Assembly: GCA_964023205.1 (NCBI GenBank)
Contig: OZ026851.1
Coordinates: 15,603,637 to 15,667,636, forward strand
Direction: 5' to 3'
Source of the DNA: Lutraria lutraria
Taxonomy: Eukaryota; Mollusca; Bivalvia; Venerida; Mactridae
Length of the DNA stretch: 64,000 nucleotides
Shown: positions 43,501 to 58,500 of the stretch, in pieces
How the letters are laid out: each line of letters starts with the position of its first letter
Numbering within the stretch: the first letter of the stretch is position 1
Translations under genes and position numbers: made by a program
The notes under the pieces: generated by a model
Databases searched by the model: none
Told to the model about the DNA's origin: nothing
What the model saw: only the letters and a program-made list of their open reading frames with translations

Positions 43501-46500
43501 TAAGCTGACCTGTCATTCAGTTTACAAAAACGGACAGAATGGTTGACTTAATGAGTTGGTCATTTTACTTTTTTTTTTTTTTATATCGAGTTTTACGCCC
43601 CTTTTCAACAGTCAGAGTCATATGAGGTGGACAGTTCACCTAATCATCTTTCCTGGGAAGAACCAGTACTAGACTCCCATCCTCCGTAAGCAACTACCTA
43701 CTTTCTCACATAAAGAGCCAATACGCTTTTTGCAACTTGAACAAAGATACATGTGACCAAACAACATGTAAGACCTACCTGTGACAGCACATTTGATAGA
43801 CAATCGTCTACCATCCTTAACATCAATAGCAGGTTCTGTAATAAATCTTGGTTCATTCTCCGAGCTGAAATATCAGAAAATATAACAGTAATAATAAAAT
43901 TTAAAATCATTGAAGAAGAAAATACTTCCAACATATACAACAATGTGTATATACAGATTCATGTACCAGACCCAACTTTGAAAGTCCTGAATCAATGTTA
44001 AGGTACACTGATAGACAGGCTGGAAAAATTCTATTTTCAGTGGCTAATTTTAAGAATCTTTTTTACAAACACACAAGACTGATACATTTCATACTATGAT
44101 AATTACAAACTAAAGTAATAATAATACATTCTCATTGGGTTTATATTTTCCATGCATTTCTACTAGATATAAGTCAGCTATTTTGATATATAATATACAT
44201 AGATCTATTAAGGAGCAAATATGTTTCTTTGACTGATGCTAAATCCACGGCCAAACATATCATGAGAGTCAACAAAATAACAATATAATAGCACAGAGAT
44301 CTCATATATACTTTTACCTATCTTCATCAGTACGTAATGCAATATCCACATTTATCTCCCCTTGATCGTAACCATTCTCATGTAACCTCACAGAGTAATT
44401 GCCGGAATCAGAGAGTGATGCCTTGTTTACAGATAATATACACATATTCTCCTTAATGTCAACATGAACATTCTCATCTGTTGACACTTTGTTACCATCT
44501 TTGTATATATTGACAGACTGACTGGTGCTACCTGACAATGTACCATCAATTTTCCACTGTACTTGGAATGGCTCACCTACAGTGCCAATAACATTTTTAT
44601 CAGCAATTAGGACATCAGCATGCACTTCAGATGTTTCCTCCAATGATATGTGAATCTTCTGTTTATCATCGCTTGGCATTTGATGTTTTTTCAGATCATC
44701 AATTTCAATGGCATCCTTCTTTGCTCCTTTCAATTTATCTTTCTTTGCTGCCTCAACTGTCTTCACTTCATCTTCTTGGACTTCATCTTTTTTGATTTTA
44801 TCCTTTTGTAATGGTTCACCAGTTTTATATCTATCTGTCTTTATTAAATCATCTTTCTTTATGTTTTCCTTCTCTTCAGGTTCATCTTTCTTCATTGTGT
44901 CCTTCATGTCTGGTACATCCACCTTGTCAACATCTTCATTTTCAGGTTCTTTCTTGACATACTTTTTGTCAACTTCCTTCTTCTCTGTGTCCCTCTTTGA
45001 AGCCTTATCTTTCTTTATTTCATCTTCCTTTATTTCATCTTTTTCTGATGGTATATCTCTCTTGACTTTGTCCTTTGATGGTTCATCTTTCTTAACTTCT
45101 TCCTTCTTTTCTGGTTCATCTTTCTTCAATTTGTCTTTCATTTCAGGTTCACCTTTCTTCTTAGAAACCTTATCTTTTGTTACTTCAACTTTCACCAGTG
45201 GTTCATCTTTCTCAACTTTTTGTTTTTTTGATGGCTCATCTTTCTTTACTTCATTTTTCTTTGATGGTTCATCAGTCTTGATCTCGTCCTTTGATGTTCT
45301 ATCTTGCTCGACTTTGTCCTTATTTGGTTCATCTATCTTTGGTTTGTCTAATGTTTCGGAAGTGACTTCCATACCATCTTTCTTTTCTGCATCCTTCTCA
45401 GAAACCTTATCTTTTGTTATTTTATTTTCCTTTACTTCATCTTTCACACATGATTCATCTTTCTCAATTTTGTCCTTTTTGTCTGGTTTAACTTTTTTCA
45501 AATCACCCTTTTCAATCTCGTCTTTTTTAACATCTTTCATCTTTGCATCCTTCTTGGAAACTTCAACTTTTGTTATTTCATCTTTCAGTCCTACATCAGT
45601 CATGACTTCATCTTTCTTTGAAGGTTCATCAGTCGGAATTTTGTCCTTTGATGGTTCATTTCTTTTGACTTCATCCTTCTTCGATGGCTCATCAGTCTCA
45701 ACTTCATCCTTCTTGTCTGATTTATGTTCTTCTTTCTTAAGATCTTTCTTTTCTGCATCCTTATTCGAAACCTCCACTTTTGTCATATCATCCTCCTTTA
45801 CTTCATCCTTCTCAGATGGTTTATCTCCCTTGACTTTGTCTTTCTTTGATGGTTCATCAGTCTTGACTTTGTCCATATTTGATAGTTCATCTGTTGTAAA
45901 AATGTCCTTCAGTGGTTCATCCCCTGTGACTTTGTCTTTTGATGGTTCATCTTTCTTAACATCCTCCTCCTTTGATAGTACATCTTTTTTTACTTCATCC
46001 TTTGGTGTTTTATCTGTTGAGACTTTGTCCTTCGATGGTTCATCTCTCATGTCCTCATGTGTCTTTGATGGTTCATCAGTTCTAATTTCATCCTTCTTTC
46101 TTGGTTTGTCTTTCTTTATTTCATCCTCTTTCTTCTCTGCATCCTTCTTCAAAACGTCAACTTTGGTTACTTCATCCTCCTTTACTTCATCTTTCTTTGA
46201 TGTTTCATCTTCCTTGACTTTGTCTTTCTTTAATGTCTTAACTTCATCCTTTGATGGTTCATCTTTCTTCACATCATCCTTAATCAGTGGTTTGTCTTTT
46301 TTGATTTCATCCAATTTAGATAATTCATCTGTTGTGAATTTGTCCTTAAATGGTTCATCAGTCTTGGCCATGTCCTTCTTAGATGGTTCGTCGATTGTTG
46401 TGACTTCATCCTTTGATGATGGTTTGTTACTCTTGACTTTGTCCTTTGATGGTTCATCTGTTGTGACCTTCACTTCTTCATTTCTTATTGCTGTCATAAC

Positions 46501-49500
46501 TTCATCCATTGTCTCATCTAGTTTGATGTCCTTCTTCTTTGATGGTTCATCTTTTTGAACATCATCCTTCCTTGATAGTTCATCTGTTTTAACTTGATCC
46601 TTCTTCATTGGTTCTTCATCTACTTCATCACTCTTACCAACTTCAATCTTCATTACTTCATCTTTGGTCATTACATCCTCCTCACATGGAATCTGATCTT
46701 TGTCAGATTTATCATCGCTATTAAACAGACATAATAAGACAGTAACATGAAGTAAGACAGAAATACAACAGACAGAGCAAGGCCAGGACCATTGATTTTA
46801 AACTCCTTTAGGTAATGGGTTACAGACAATTCGAAGGCAGAATCAAGACATCCAGGATTAGCTTGATTTGTGTATTGTTTGAAGGTGTGAGTTTACTTCT
46901 TGTATGATTTGCCTTAAACAATGTAAGGATGTGGTTATCGTGCAAGTAATATTTCAAAGGAATTGTTTTCATTTTCCAAACTAAACAATCAATAACACTC
47001 AAGTTATGAAAACCCCTAAAGAAATAACAAAATGTGATTTGAAATGAAATTATCTTAATACCTGTCTTTCAAACAATATGTATGAAACAGCTTGTCTATT
47101 TCTCCCCACAAGCATTTCTTTGTATTTCATAATCAACTAGTGAGCATTTAAAAATACAACAGAAGATATCTTCCAATCCTGAATAAATAATTTAATCGGA
47201 AAATGTAAATAATGGGTCTTTGTGCTATAGAAAAAGGTCAAGTTCAATAGTTTCAGGTGGACAATATACAGATAGGTCAACTACTAATAATCTAAATTTG
47301 AAGTAAAAATACAAGGGTGCAAACAATATGGCTCAGATAATATTTGGATAAAGCCAGAACTAGTCATGTTCATGCTTACCTGACCAACCCGATTTTTGTA
47401 CTTATTTTAGGTTTCTGTTTTTTACAGGAAAAAAAAAATTGAGGAAGAATTGTATATACAAAGTATGCATGAAATGCTCAGAAAAAGAAACAATAGGGCC
47501 AAGATGGCCCTATATCGCTCACATGACAATCACTGTTCACTCATTAAAACTTTGGTTTGAACCAGTGACCTAGTTTTTGACCCCAGATGACCCATGTTAG
47601 AACTTGCACCACATATAATTAAGACAAAATTTGGTGAAGATCCAATCAAAACCATGAAAACTACAGCATAGACAAGGTTTTCCTAAGATTTGACCTTGTG
47701 ACCTAGTTTTTGGCCTCAGATGACCTATGTTCGAATTTGTCTTACACATCATTAAGACAAACATTCTGACAAGGTTTAGTGAAGATACAATCAAAATTTG
47801 ACATCTACAGTATTAATAGCGTTTTCCTAAGATTTGACCTCGTGACCTAGTTTTTGACCCTAGATGACCCATATTTGAACCTATACTGAATATCAATAAG
47901 ACAAACAATCAGACAAGGTTTGGCCAATATCCAATTAAAACCATGCAATTTAGAGCTTTTACAAGATGTTGACCTAAGATTTGACCTGGTGACCCAGTTT
48001 TTGACCCAGACTGACCCATATTCAACCTTGACCCACATATCATTGAGGCAAACATTTTGACAAGGATTGGTGAAGATCCAATCAAAACTGTGACATCTAC
48101 AGTGTTAACAAAGTTTTCCTAAGATTTGACCTGGTGACCTAGTTATTGACCATAACCGTATAGATAACCCATATTTGTACTTGACGGTTATATCATTAAA
48201 ACAAATAATTTGACAAAGTTTGGTGAAGATCCAATTATAACTGTGAAAAATATAGTGTTAACATGGTTTTTCATAAGATTTGATATAGCGACCTAGTTTT
48301 TGACCCAAGATGACCCATGTTCAAACTGTCCAAGATATTATGAAGACAAACATTCTGACAAGGTTTCATGATGATCCAATCAAAACAGTGACTTCTAGAG
48401 TGTTCACAAGGTTTTCCAGCAATTTGCCCTAGTGACCTAGTTTTACTACAGAAATGACCCATTTTCAAACTTAACCTACATATTATTGAAATAAACATAC
48501 TGACAAAGTTTCATGAAGATCCAAGATGACCCATGTTCAAACTGTCCAAGATATTATGAAGACAAACATTCTGACAAGGTTTCATGATGATCCAATCAAA
48601 AGTGACTTCTAAAGTGTTCACAAGGTTTTCCCTTATTTGGCCCTGGTGACCTAGTTTTTGACTCCAAATGGCCCAATATCGAACTCGTCAGAGATTTTGT
48701 CGATATAAACGTTCTGACCCAGTTTTGCTAAAATTGGGCTAAAAATGTGGCCCCTAGTGTGTTCACAACATAAAGTCTGACGACGCTGGACGGAGACTGA
48801 TCCTAAAAGCTCACCCTGTCACTTTTGTGACATGTGAGCTAAAAAACAACGTATATTCTCTTTCTTTTTTGGTCAAGTAACTGTAAATATGACTATTTCT
48901 TTAGCCCAATGGAGAAAAAGTAGTACTAAGACTATGATGAAAAGACATCTATTTTTGTTGAAACAATATAAGAGAACTATGATAATTTATACACTATAGG
49001 TTCATACAGATATAGGACAAACAGGTACATTACACATCAACAAATCCTACCTGGTCTGTTCAGTAGATGAGGCTACAGTGACGTTAATTGCTCCAAATTC
49101 CACAGTCGAATCTGCTGGTCTGACGGAATAAACAGCACTATCTTTCATACAAGCATTGTCAATTACTAAGACACATGTCTCATCTTGAACTTCAAGTGTC
49201 TGTCCAACAAAAGCCTCCAACTTCTTGCCATCTTTGTATATACAAACATCAGACCATTGCGAACCTTCAAATATTATTACACATGTAAGTAAGAAATTAA
49301 ATGGCCATGGAAATTTAATGGCCATGGTCTAGGATTGAACCTCAGTCATGGCAGATCATATCCTTCTATAAAATTTTGACAAAAAATGTCACTTGCACGG
49401 CACGCATGAATTTTGATGCGGACCAAAGTACTATGCTTTTCTACATCGGCCTTGTAATGTTTAAAACTATTTCCTGGTCCATGTTGCAGTGCATTGGTCT

Positions 49501-52500
49501 AAGTAAGTTAAGTTTCCATAGGAACTTTCAGTACTCTGATTTTTCCATAGTATGACATTAGTGACAACACTGTATGAGTTACAGACAGACAAAGGAAAGA
49601 TACACCAAATCAGGATGTCAGATTCTAAGATATCACTGTATACATACTTAAAATTACATTTTTTTATAATTTTGAAGGTGAAATTTTGGCAAAGGACAGT
49701 TGATATAAAAATAATACATGAAAGAGAAAATTATTAAAAATTTGGTAAGTTCAAAATATTTACTGTGTAGGTAAAAGTGGTTATTAATCGGCATTACAGT
49801 TTCTGACCACTACGTACCTGACAATTTCCATTTTAGTGTCACAGCTTCACCTTCTTCTACATTACAACTTGATTCATCTACTTCCACAATAAGTGCTTGT
49901 CCTTCACCTTCAACCTTGGTACGACTTGAAGAATCAATATCAGAATCTACTCCTATTGCTATTCCATCAACCTCATCTTTGGATTGAGTCTTGCTTTCAA
50001 CATCTGCATCTACAATAAGTCCTTGACCAACCTTTTTGTCTTTAGTGAGGCTTGAAGTACCTATGTCAGAATCCACTGTAAGTTCTTGATTTTTCACTTC
50101 ATCCTTAGTGCCACTTGACGAGTCAATATCCGAATCAACTGTTATTGCTTGACTTTTCTCAGTATCTTTAATTCCACTTGATGAATCCACATCAGATTCA
50201 ACTGTAAGAGCTACCATTTTCCCTGCATCTTCAGCATAACTTGAGGAGTCAACCTTAACATCAATTGTAGGTTCTTGCTTGCCACTCATTCCATCATCTA
50301 CAGCTACTTTAGCCCCCTTATCTGATGAACTGTAAAGAAGAACATTACTTCTGAATGCAGAGCAAACAACAAAATATACAAATGTGATTCTAAGTAAATC
50401 ACTGAACACAGTCATGCAGCAATAACCACTCTAACAAGAGCACCACAAGCAGTATCAAATCTCGTCTGTTCACTGCCTCAGTGAGATCTAACCACCTATG
50501 ACGTTTCAAAATTCGAAAACAGACAAGCTAAAATTCTTGTCATTTAATTATGCTTAGGCTAGAAGAAAACGCATAAAAAGTATGCAAGTGGCCAATGTGA
50601 TAAAAGTACCTTGTCTGTTCTGTAGATGATGTGACGGTGACATTAATTTCTCCTTGGTCTACAGTAGAATCACCCATTCTTACAGAATATACAGCAGCAT
50701 CTTTCACACAAGCATTGTCTATAACCAGTACACATGTATCATCAAGAACTTCTAGTTTCTGTCCAACAAAGGCTTCCAACTTCTTACCATCTTTATATAA
50801 GTTAGCATTGGACCACTGTGAACCTTCAAATACAAAAAAATATCAGTGGATATAAGTATAAACAAGAGTGCCGCAAGCGGTGCCAACGCTCGCCTGTTTG
50901 CCACCTAAATGAGATCTATCCACCTATTATGTTTTCATGCTGCTACCTCTTATAGTTGCTGAGTTATGAGCTACATAGAAGTTTTTGCAAACACAGAGAC
51001 TGCAGTGATCACAATATCTGGACTTACTCTTCAAAATCAGCTGGGCTAAAAATACAAAGGTTCCCCAAATCTGTCTGCTCCATTTTGAGATAACAATTTT
51101 GGATATTAAGGATATGAAACTTTAAATACTAATAGAATTTTACAGTTAAAAAGTTTGTAGCCTTATAATAAATATCTAGAATGAAAAGTTTAACAAATCT
51201 TATAGATACCTGATAATGTCCACTTTAATGTCATAGTATCCCCTTCATCAAACGTTAAACTTGAATTATCAACAGCAACATCCACTGTTGGTGCTTGGTT
51301 AATTTTTGTGTCTTTGTCTGTTGTTACTTTGGAATCTAGATCTGGTGCACTGTAAAAATAACATTACAATTATATGAACAACATACAAAAACTGTCAAAA
51401 TTTTCTCATATATTCAATTCAACCGTTCTAAACAAAAGGTCCATAATTTTACAAGTAGGACATAAAAACTCACAACATAACAAAAGCAACAGTAACGTAT
51501 TTGTTACATATATTTTTACCATACATAGATAATTCATGTAGTAAAAAGCAATACAGTTAAATAGCAGTAATAATGTTGTTTGGTTTAGTGTTTGTAAAAA
51601 ATAGACACAATGCAGTAAATGACTGAGGAAGCTGTGCAGTTAGCTAATGTAAGGCCGTTGGTTCTACCCAGGTGTGATCCTGAAGTCTTTCTCCACTTCT
51701 ACAGGCATTTCTAGGACAGCACTGTGCCGTGTGTCATAAACAGTGCGCCATGCTGCCCTAAATAATATTGTATATTGTGCCATGTGTCATTAATATGGGT
51801 AACATTACGGATTGTCACCCTCTGACGTCACATAAGACTACATACAAGATGTGTTTTATAAACACCATGCCCCCTCCGGCTGCCCTTTTTGAAAATGCAC
51901 AGGTCCTGTAGAGATTGTCATGATGAACCAAGATATGAAGTTTGATGATTGCAGGTGGTAGCGTTTTGATTTAATAGGCAAGGTTAAAGTTTGGTACAGG
52001 CAAACAAAGGGCCGTAAATCTGCTAAAAATTATCGAATCACAAAACCCTGACAATATGTACTGGTGAACTTGGTGACAATAGTTCTATCAAAGTTGGGTA
52101 AAAATCCCTTGAGAAATACAGAAGTAGTTGCAAACAAAAGAGTATTTCTCTATATATTACATATGCACAAAATAAACAAAGGGCCATAATTCCGTCAAAA
52201 TTTATCGAATCATAAAACCTTTACAACATGCATTGGGTATTTCGATAACAATAGTTTCATGAAAGTTTTATAAAAATCCCTTGAGAAAACAAGGAAACAA
52301 GAGTATTTCGCTGTTACAATCACACAAAATAAACAAAGGGCCATAATTCCGTCAAAAATGATTGAATCACAAAACCCGGAATATATGTGTGGGGGTTCTT
52401 GGTAACAACAAGTCTGTGAAAGTTTCGGATTTTTTTTAAACACAATGACCCTGTGACCTTGACCTTTGACCTGAAAATGCACAGGTCTTGTAGAGGTTGT

Positions 52501-55500
52501 CATGAGGAACCTATATATGAAGTTTGATGTATGTAGGTGCAGGCGTTTTGATTTTATAGGCAAGGTTAAAGTTTGGTACAAACAGACAGACAAACAGAGA
52601 GACCAAAAACAATATGCCCCCGATCTATCGATGCGGGGGCATAAAAAGCTGGAAAAATTGCCAAATGACCCTAGCTGTTGAAGTGATGCTAAACCAAACA
52701 GAACGAAAAATAGGGAGCTATCAAAGTACCTTGTCAGTTCAGTAGATGATGTGACAGTGACATTAATTTCTCCTTGGTCCGCAGTAGAATCACCCATTCT
52801 CACAGAATATACAGCAGCATCTTTTACACAAGCATTGTCTATAACCAGTACACATGTATCATCAAGAACTTCTAGTTCCTGTCCAACAAAGGCTTCCAAC
52901 TTCTTACCATCTTTATATAGGTTAGCATTGGACCATTGTGAACCTTCAAATATAAGTACAGTAAAACCTGTGAACAAAAGACACCCTTGGGAAGGACAAA
53001 ATGTGGCATTTATTAACAGGCAGCCTTTATTCGGAAGTTATTTTGTTCTAAATATTCAATTACGGTTTTAAAATAATTGCCTTAATTCCCTTAAATATCA
53101 TAAGGCGGAGCCGAGATTTGAATCCATGACCATTCAATTAGTAGTTTAGCTCATTACCACTGGACTGCAGACCCGCCCCTGAGCTATCTTAACGAAATGA
53201 AACAACAATTCTGCTTCTATTAAAGTACCTGATAATTTCCATTTTAATGACAGAGATTCCCCTTCAGTGATGTTATAATTAGTTTCATCAACAGCAACAT
53301 CTGCTGTAGGTATAGATTCTTCTGTTGGTGATTTCTTCTTTTTATCAGTTTTACTGTAAAGAATAATTTGAAATGAATTCAAGAAAGATTACATCTCACA
53401 AAACTATTTTATTTTTAATAGCAAGATGACACATTAATTTGATGAGATTTCATTTATTGTGATAGCTAATTGTAATGTTATCTATGAGTACATGAATTCT
53501 GACAAATATCTATGTATTATGCATGGGACAAATTTTCTTTAACTTCATCTAATCATAACATACATAAATTATACCCTGTTGTAAAGCCAATACTTAGAAT
53601 ACGTATCAGTAGATTTCAGTGAGTACGTATCCACTGTTTCTTTAAATTTTTAACGAAAAACAGTAAAACCTCGATTATCCGAAATCAACAGGACCGAAAT
53701 ATTATTTTGGATAATCCATGGTTTCGGATAACAAGATTCAGATAAATTGTGTTTATTAAACATCGAAATATATAGGGGGAAATCGGGACCGAATATTCAT
53801 CTCGGATAACACCAGGTTCTCGGATACCAAGAGTTTGGATAATCGAGGTTTTACTTTTAAATTAGTACCTTTTCTCATCAACAGAAGTTGAAACATTAAC
53901 ATTGACTTCTCCCTGATCTTGTCCAGCCTTGTTCATTCTGATACTGTAGTCAGCAGCATCAGCTATTTTAGCTTCATCAACAACCAACGTACAAACACCA
54001 TCACTGATATTTATATGAATATTATCACTAGGTTTAAGTCTGTCACTATTCTTGTATACACCAACGTTCGTCCAATCTGTGCCTGAAATATTTAGATAAT
54101 TGAATAATAAGCACACAAAACCCTCAGTACCAACTGATACATAGTCAAACCTGTGAAGAAAGACCACCCTTGTGAAAGACAAAATATGGCCTTTATTGAC
54201 ACATAATTATGCCTTTATCCTGGGCTATTTTGTTCTGAATAATCAATGACGGTTTTGTAAAAAATGGTCTTTATTCACAAGGTGGGTTTTATATGGAGAT
54301 GTGAGCTAACACTGATTGGACAGGTACAAACTGAAACTCCTTACATCTCAGCTACATTGTTTTCAAGTAACTCAAGCATAGATGACATTTAGACAGAAGA
54401 TACTGGTCTTATTTCATCTTTCCTTTCAAAAAGATGGCAAACTATAAATGATTTTTGCAATGTATTACACAGAGATTTTGTATACAAGTTTAAACATGTG
54501 TGTACAGTTTTACCACTCCATGGACTATCTCAAATAAAATAGGTATTCAACCAGGCACTGAAAAGTGTTAGAAGTTCCTTTAGATCTACTTGATTACCAT
54601 GTAGTTATAGCTATCAGAGTTTTCATTAAGAACTGATTGCCGATGAAAACCATCAGTTAAAATTGTAAAAAAAATCAGTTAACAATCCCCAAAATTCAAA
54701 AATACTTATTAACTTAGCAGCCCCTTGACTCTTACATAAGAAAATCTGTTATACTGAATATTAATGAAAACCCTGATCTATTAAATGCAGAATGCTCTGG
54801 GCAGCACCTGAGTACCATATCATCAATATGACTATCAGTATGAGCAGTGCTGGTAGAAATATAGAAAATTTACAGTATAAGTGGACATTAATGCGTGTCA
54901 AAATGTTTGCGGACCTTGCATTTTATGTTCAATAATGTTTGCAAAATTGTTTTTTTTAAACAGAAGTTATAATCATTGATGATAAAGAAAAAAAAACACT
55001 GTTTGTGTGGTAAGAAATTTTCATTAGCAGAAATTTTTGCAAAAATAAGCCATTTGCGAAAAACGTAAACATTTCAATGACACGAAGTAAACCACTTATA
55101 CAGTATGCTAATAAGGTAGGTCAGTCAAGCAGTTCTTGTGAAGTCTTACCAGTAAGTTTCCATTTTATTTGGAATGATTGTCCTTCTTTAGTTTGTATGT
55201 TTCTGTTATCAGTGAGGACATAAGCTGTTGGTTCCAGACTTTCTTCTGTGGGTTTACTGTAAATATAATACGGTAAAACATGGTTAAAGTAAATTCCCAG
55301 GATGTGTATTTCAATGCAGAGTAGAACTGCAGTCCTGTATAATTACTTCATTACATCCATACTTGGCTATATCCTTCACAATAAAAATAGTTAATGGTAT
55401 GTCCAAATGGAACTTGACCAGTATTTTATTATTACACACCTTCGTGTAAAATATGAAACCATCCCATGGAAAATTTATTGAGGTTTCGCTCGGAAACCAT

Positions 55501-58500
55501 AATTTGAACAGACAGACATTCCTACGAATGGGCATTTGTTGGTTTTTTCTTTTGACAGGGGTAACACTTTATACCATTCCACCATTTTGAATGGGAGGGG
55601 CATAAAAATAGGGTCTAGTAAGCATGTCACCTTCGTTCCTCAGTGATAACATCAACAAATATTTCTCCTTGGTTTTGATCAGAGTTATCTAACTTGACTG
55701 AATAAATGGCTGTATCTGATTGGCCAGCTGATGCTACTCTCAATGTACAGACATCATCCAATATTTGTACTTGTAAACCATCATCAGAGAAGCTCACCTT
55801 GGCCCCATCTTTGTATACACTTGCTGCAGACCAGTCTGCACCTGAAATACATGAGAAAAATGGAAAAACTGAAATACATCATGAGAAAAATGGAAAAACC
55901 GAAATACTTCATGAGAAAAATGGAAAAACTGAAATACATCATGAGAAAAATGGAAAAACCTGAAATACATCATGAGAACAAGCATCAAGCACAAATCTCA
56001 ATTTTGCTTTTATAGGGCCATCTACAAAAATCATGCGTTTGTAGTTATGCGACAGTTTGGTACAAACAGAGAGACCAAAAACAATATAAATGGAAAACAT
56101 AAAAATGGAAAACCCAAAATACATCATGAGAAAAATGGGAAACCTAAAATATATCATGAGAAAAATGGAAAACCCGAAATACATCATGAGAAAAATGAAA
56201 AACCCGAAATACACCATGAGAAAAATCACAGCAGTGAGGGGTTAATGATTACTAGTCCAAGACCATAACAACTTGACCACTGAGGACCCAGTAAAAAAGA
56301 TTCTATCTTAAGGACAAAAAATGATAAAAATATGATAATGATAATAATGCATATGATTGTCTGTTCTGAAGCAAGTACAATCGCATGGAATATTAAATTC
56401 TGATACTCATATTTTATATGTTGATAAATCATATGAAGTCCCATGATTCTACATACCAGTTATCTTCCATCTTAGATTGAATGATTCACCTTCTTTTACA
56501 TCAATGTTTCTGTTATCCATAAGTGCGTACACTACTGGTTCAAGTACATCATCATCATCTTTGCCTGATGTCTTTGTACTGAAATATCCAGACAATATCA
56601 TTCAGAGTATCGTCAAATGTTCGAGAGATGACATGTCTAACATAATTATTATCATCAATTATCCAATAGATGACATTTCTGACATATTATTATCAATTAT
56701 CCAATAGATGACATTTCTGACATATTATTATCAATTATCTAATAGATGACATTTCTTACATATTATTATCAATTATTCAATAGATGACATTTCTTACATA
56801 TTATTATCAATTATCTAATAGATGACATTTCTTACATATTATTATCTAATAGATGACATTTCTTACATATTATCATCAATTATCTAATAGATGACATTTC
56901 TGACATATTATTATCTAATAGATGACATTTCTGACATATTATCATCAATTATCCAATAGATGACATTTCTGACATATTATTATCAATTATCTAATAGATG
57001 ACATTTCTGACATATTATTATCAATTATCTAATAGATTACATTTCTGACATATTATTATCAATTATCTAATAGATGACATTTCTGACATATTATTATCAA
57101 TTATCTAATAGATGACATTTCTAACATATTATTATCAATTATCTAATAGATGACATTTCTAACATATTATTATCAATTATCTAATAGATGACATTTCTTA
57201 CATATTATTATCAATTATATAATAGATGACATTTCTTACATATTATTATCAATTATTCAATAGATGACAATTCAAACATAGTATCATCAATAGTTGGCAT
57301 TTCTGGATATCATCAATTATTCAATAGATGATATTTCTAACATAATTATAAGTTAAGTCTTTATGTTGTTGTGATTAATTAAAGTATCCAGAGTTCAGGG
57401 GACTGGAGCTTCTATAAACTGCAGGACCCGTTAATGGCTATCTATTTGGAGTGTGAATAAACAAGTTGAGTTAAGAGTTGTTGTATTAAAATATAATAAT
57501 ATTAAAATAAAACAATGAGCTATGTACTTTTTTTCCATTATGAAAAGCTATATATCACACCAAGCAGGCTATAATAAATATCATTATTTTGGTCATACCT
57601 TTGTTCATCGGTGGTAACTTTAACAGTTATCTTTCCTTGCTTAGTTTGATCAAGCTTAACAGAGTACACAGCAGAGTCAGTTGTTGTAGCTTTATCTATA
57701 CATATTGTACATACATCATCTGTGATATCAATCTGAATATTATTATCAGCTTCTAATCGTTTATCATTTTTATATATGTTCTGTGCTGAGAATCTGGAAC
57801 CTGTAAAAAACAAGAAATAATAAACAAACAAATTTATATACAGCCGAACTTGTGTTAGTGGCCATGTCCAAATAAAGGCTATCCTGTGAACAAAGGCCAT
57901 TCTTTAGCAAAAATCAATTTGTTATACAATCATGGTTTATTAATTCATTAGTAATTTACCTACTCAGCATTTATCTGCATTTCATTATGTATGTCATTCA
58001 CTTGGATACGTGTGCTGTACAATGTTTTTGAAATTTGCTGAGCACACACACAACTTGAAACTTAAGATTGCTTATACATATTTCATGCCCATAAAATAAT
58101 ACCATAACAAAGAAACTAATGATTAAAATTAATACAGCAGATAGGAAGCCATACATTTTATGTATAATTGGAAACTGAACGATTGTTCAGCTTTCCATTG
58201 CTGTTACTCCCTCGACATGCATGAATTATGATGTGGAACAAAGTACTATTCTCTTCTACATCCACCATTCAAAATTAATGTTAAACTAGTCCCAGTTCCA
58301 TGCTACAGTACAAGTCTATTAAGTTCAGTTCCCATGAGCACTTTCAGTACGTTGATTACAAATACAATTAATCAGTGACATTTGCAAAAAGTCTTCTCAA
58401 TAGAAAAGCAGTATTACTGAATAAATGATTGAGATCTTATGTCTCCTTAAAAAGAGACCAGCATAAATTTAATTTACATACTATATATATTCTACAAAGC

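Noticed and set aside
44708..46558. 616-codon open frame on the plus strand, opposite the KDE exon
   Set aside because: It is the mirror of a repetitive, stop-poor codon pattern (GAT/GAA/AAA read in reverse as Ser/Phe). The minus-strand frame has splice sites and an Ig domain; this one has neither.
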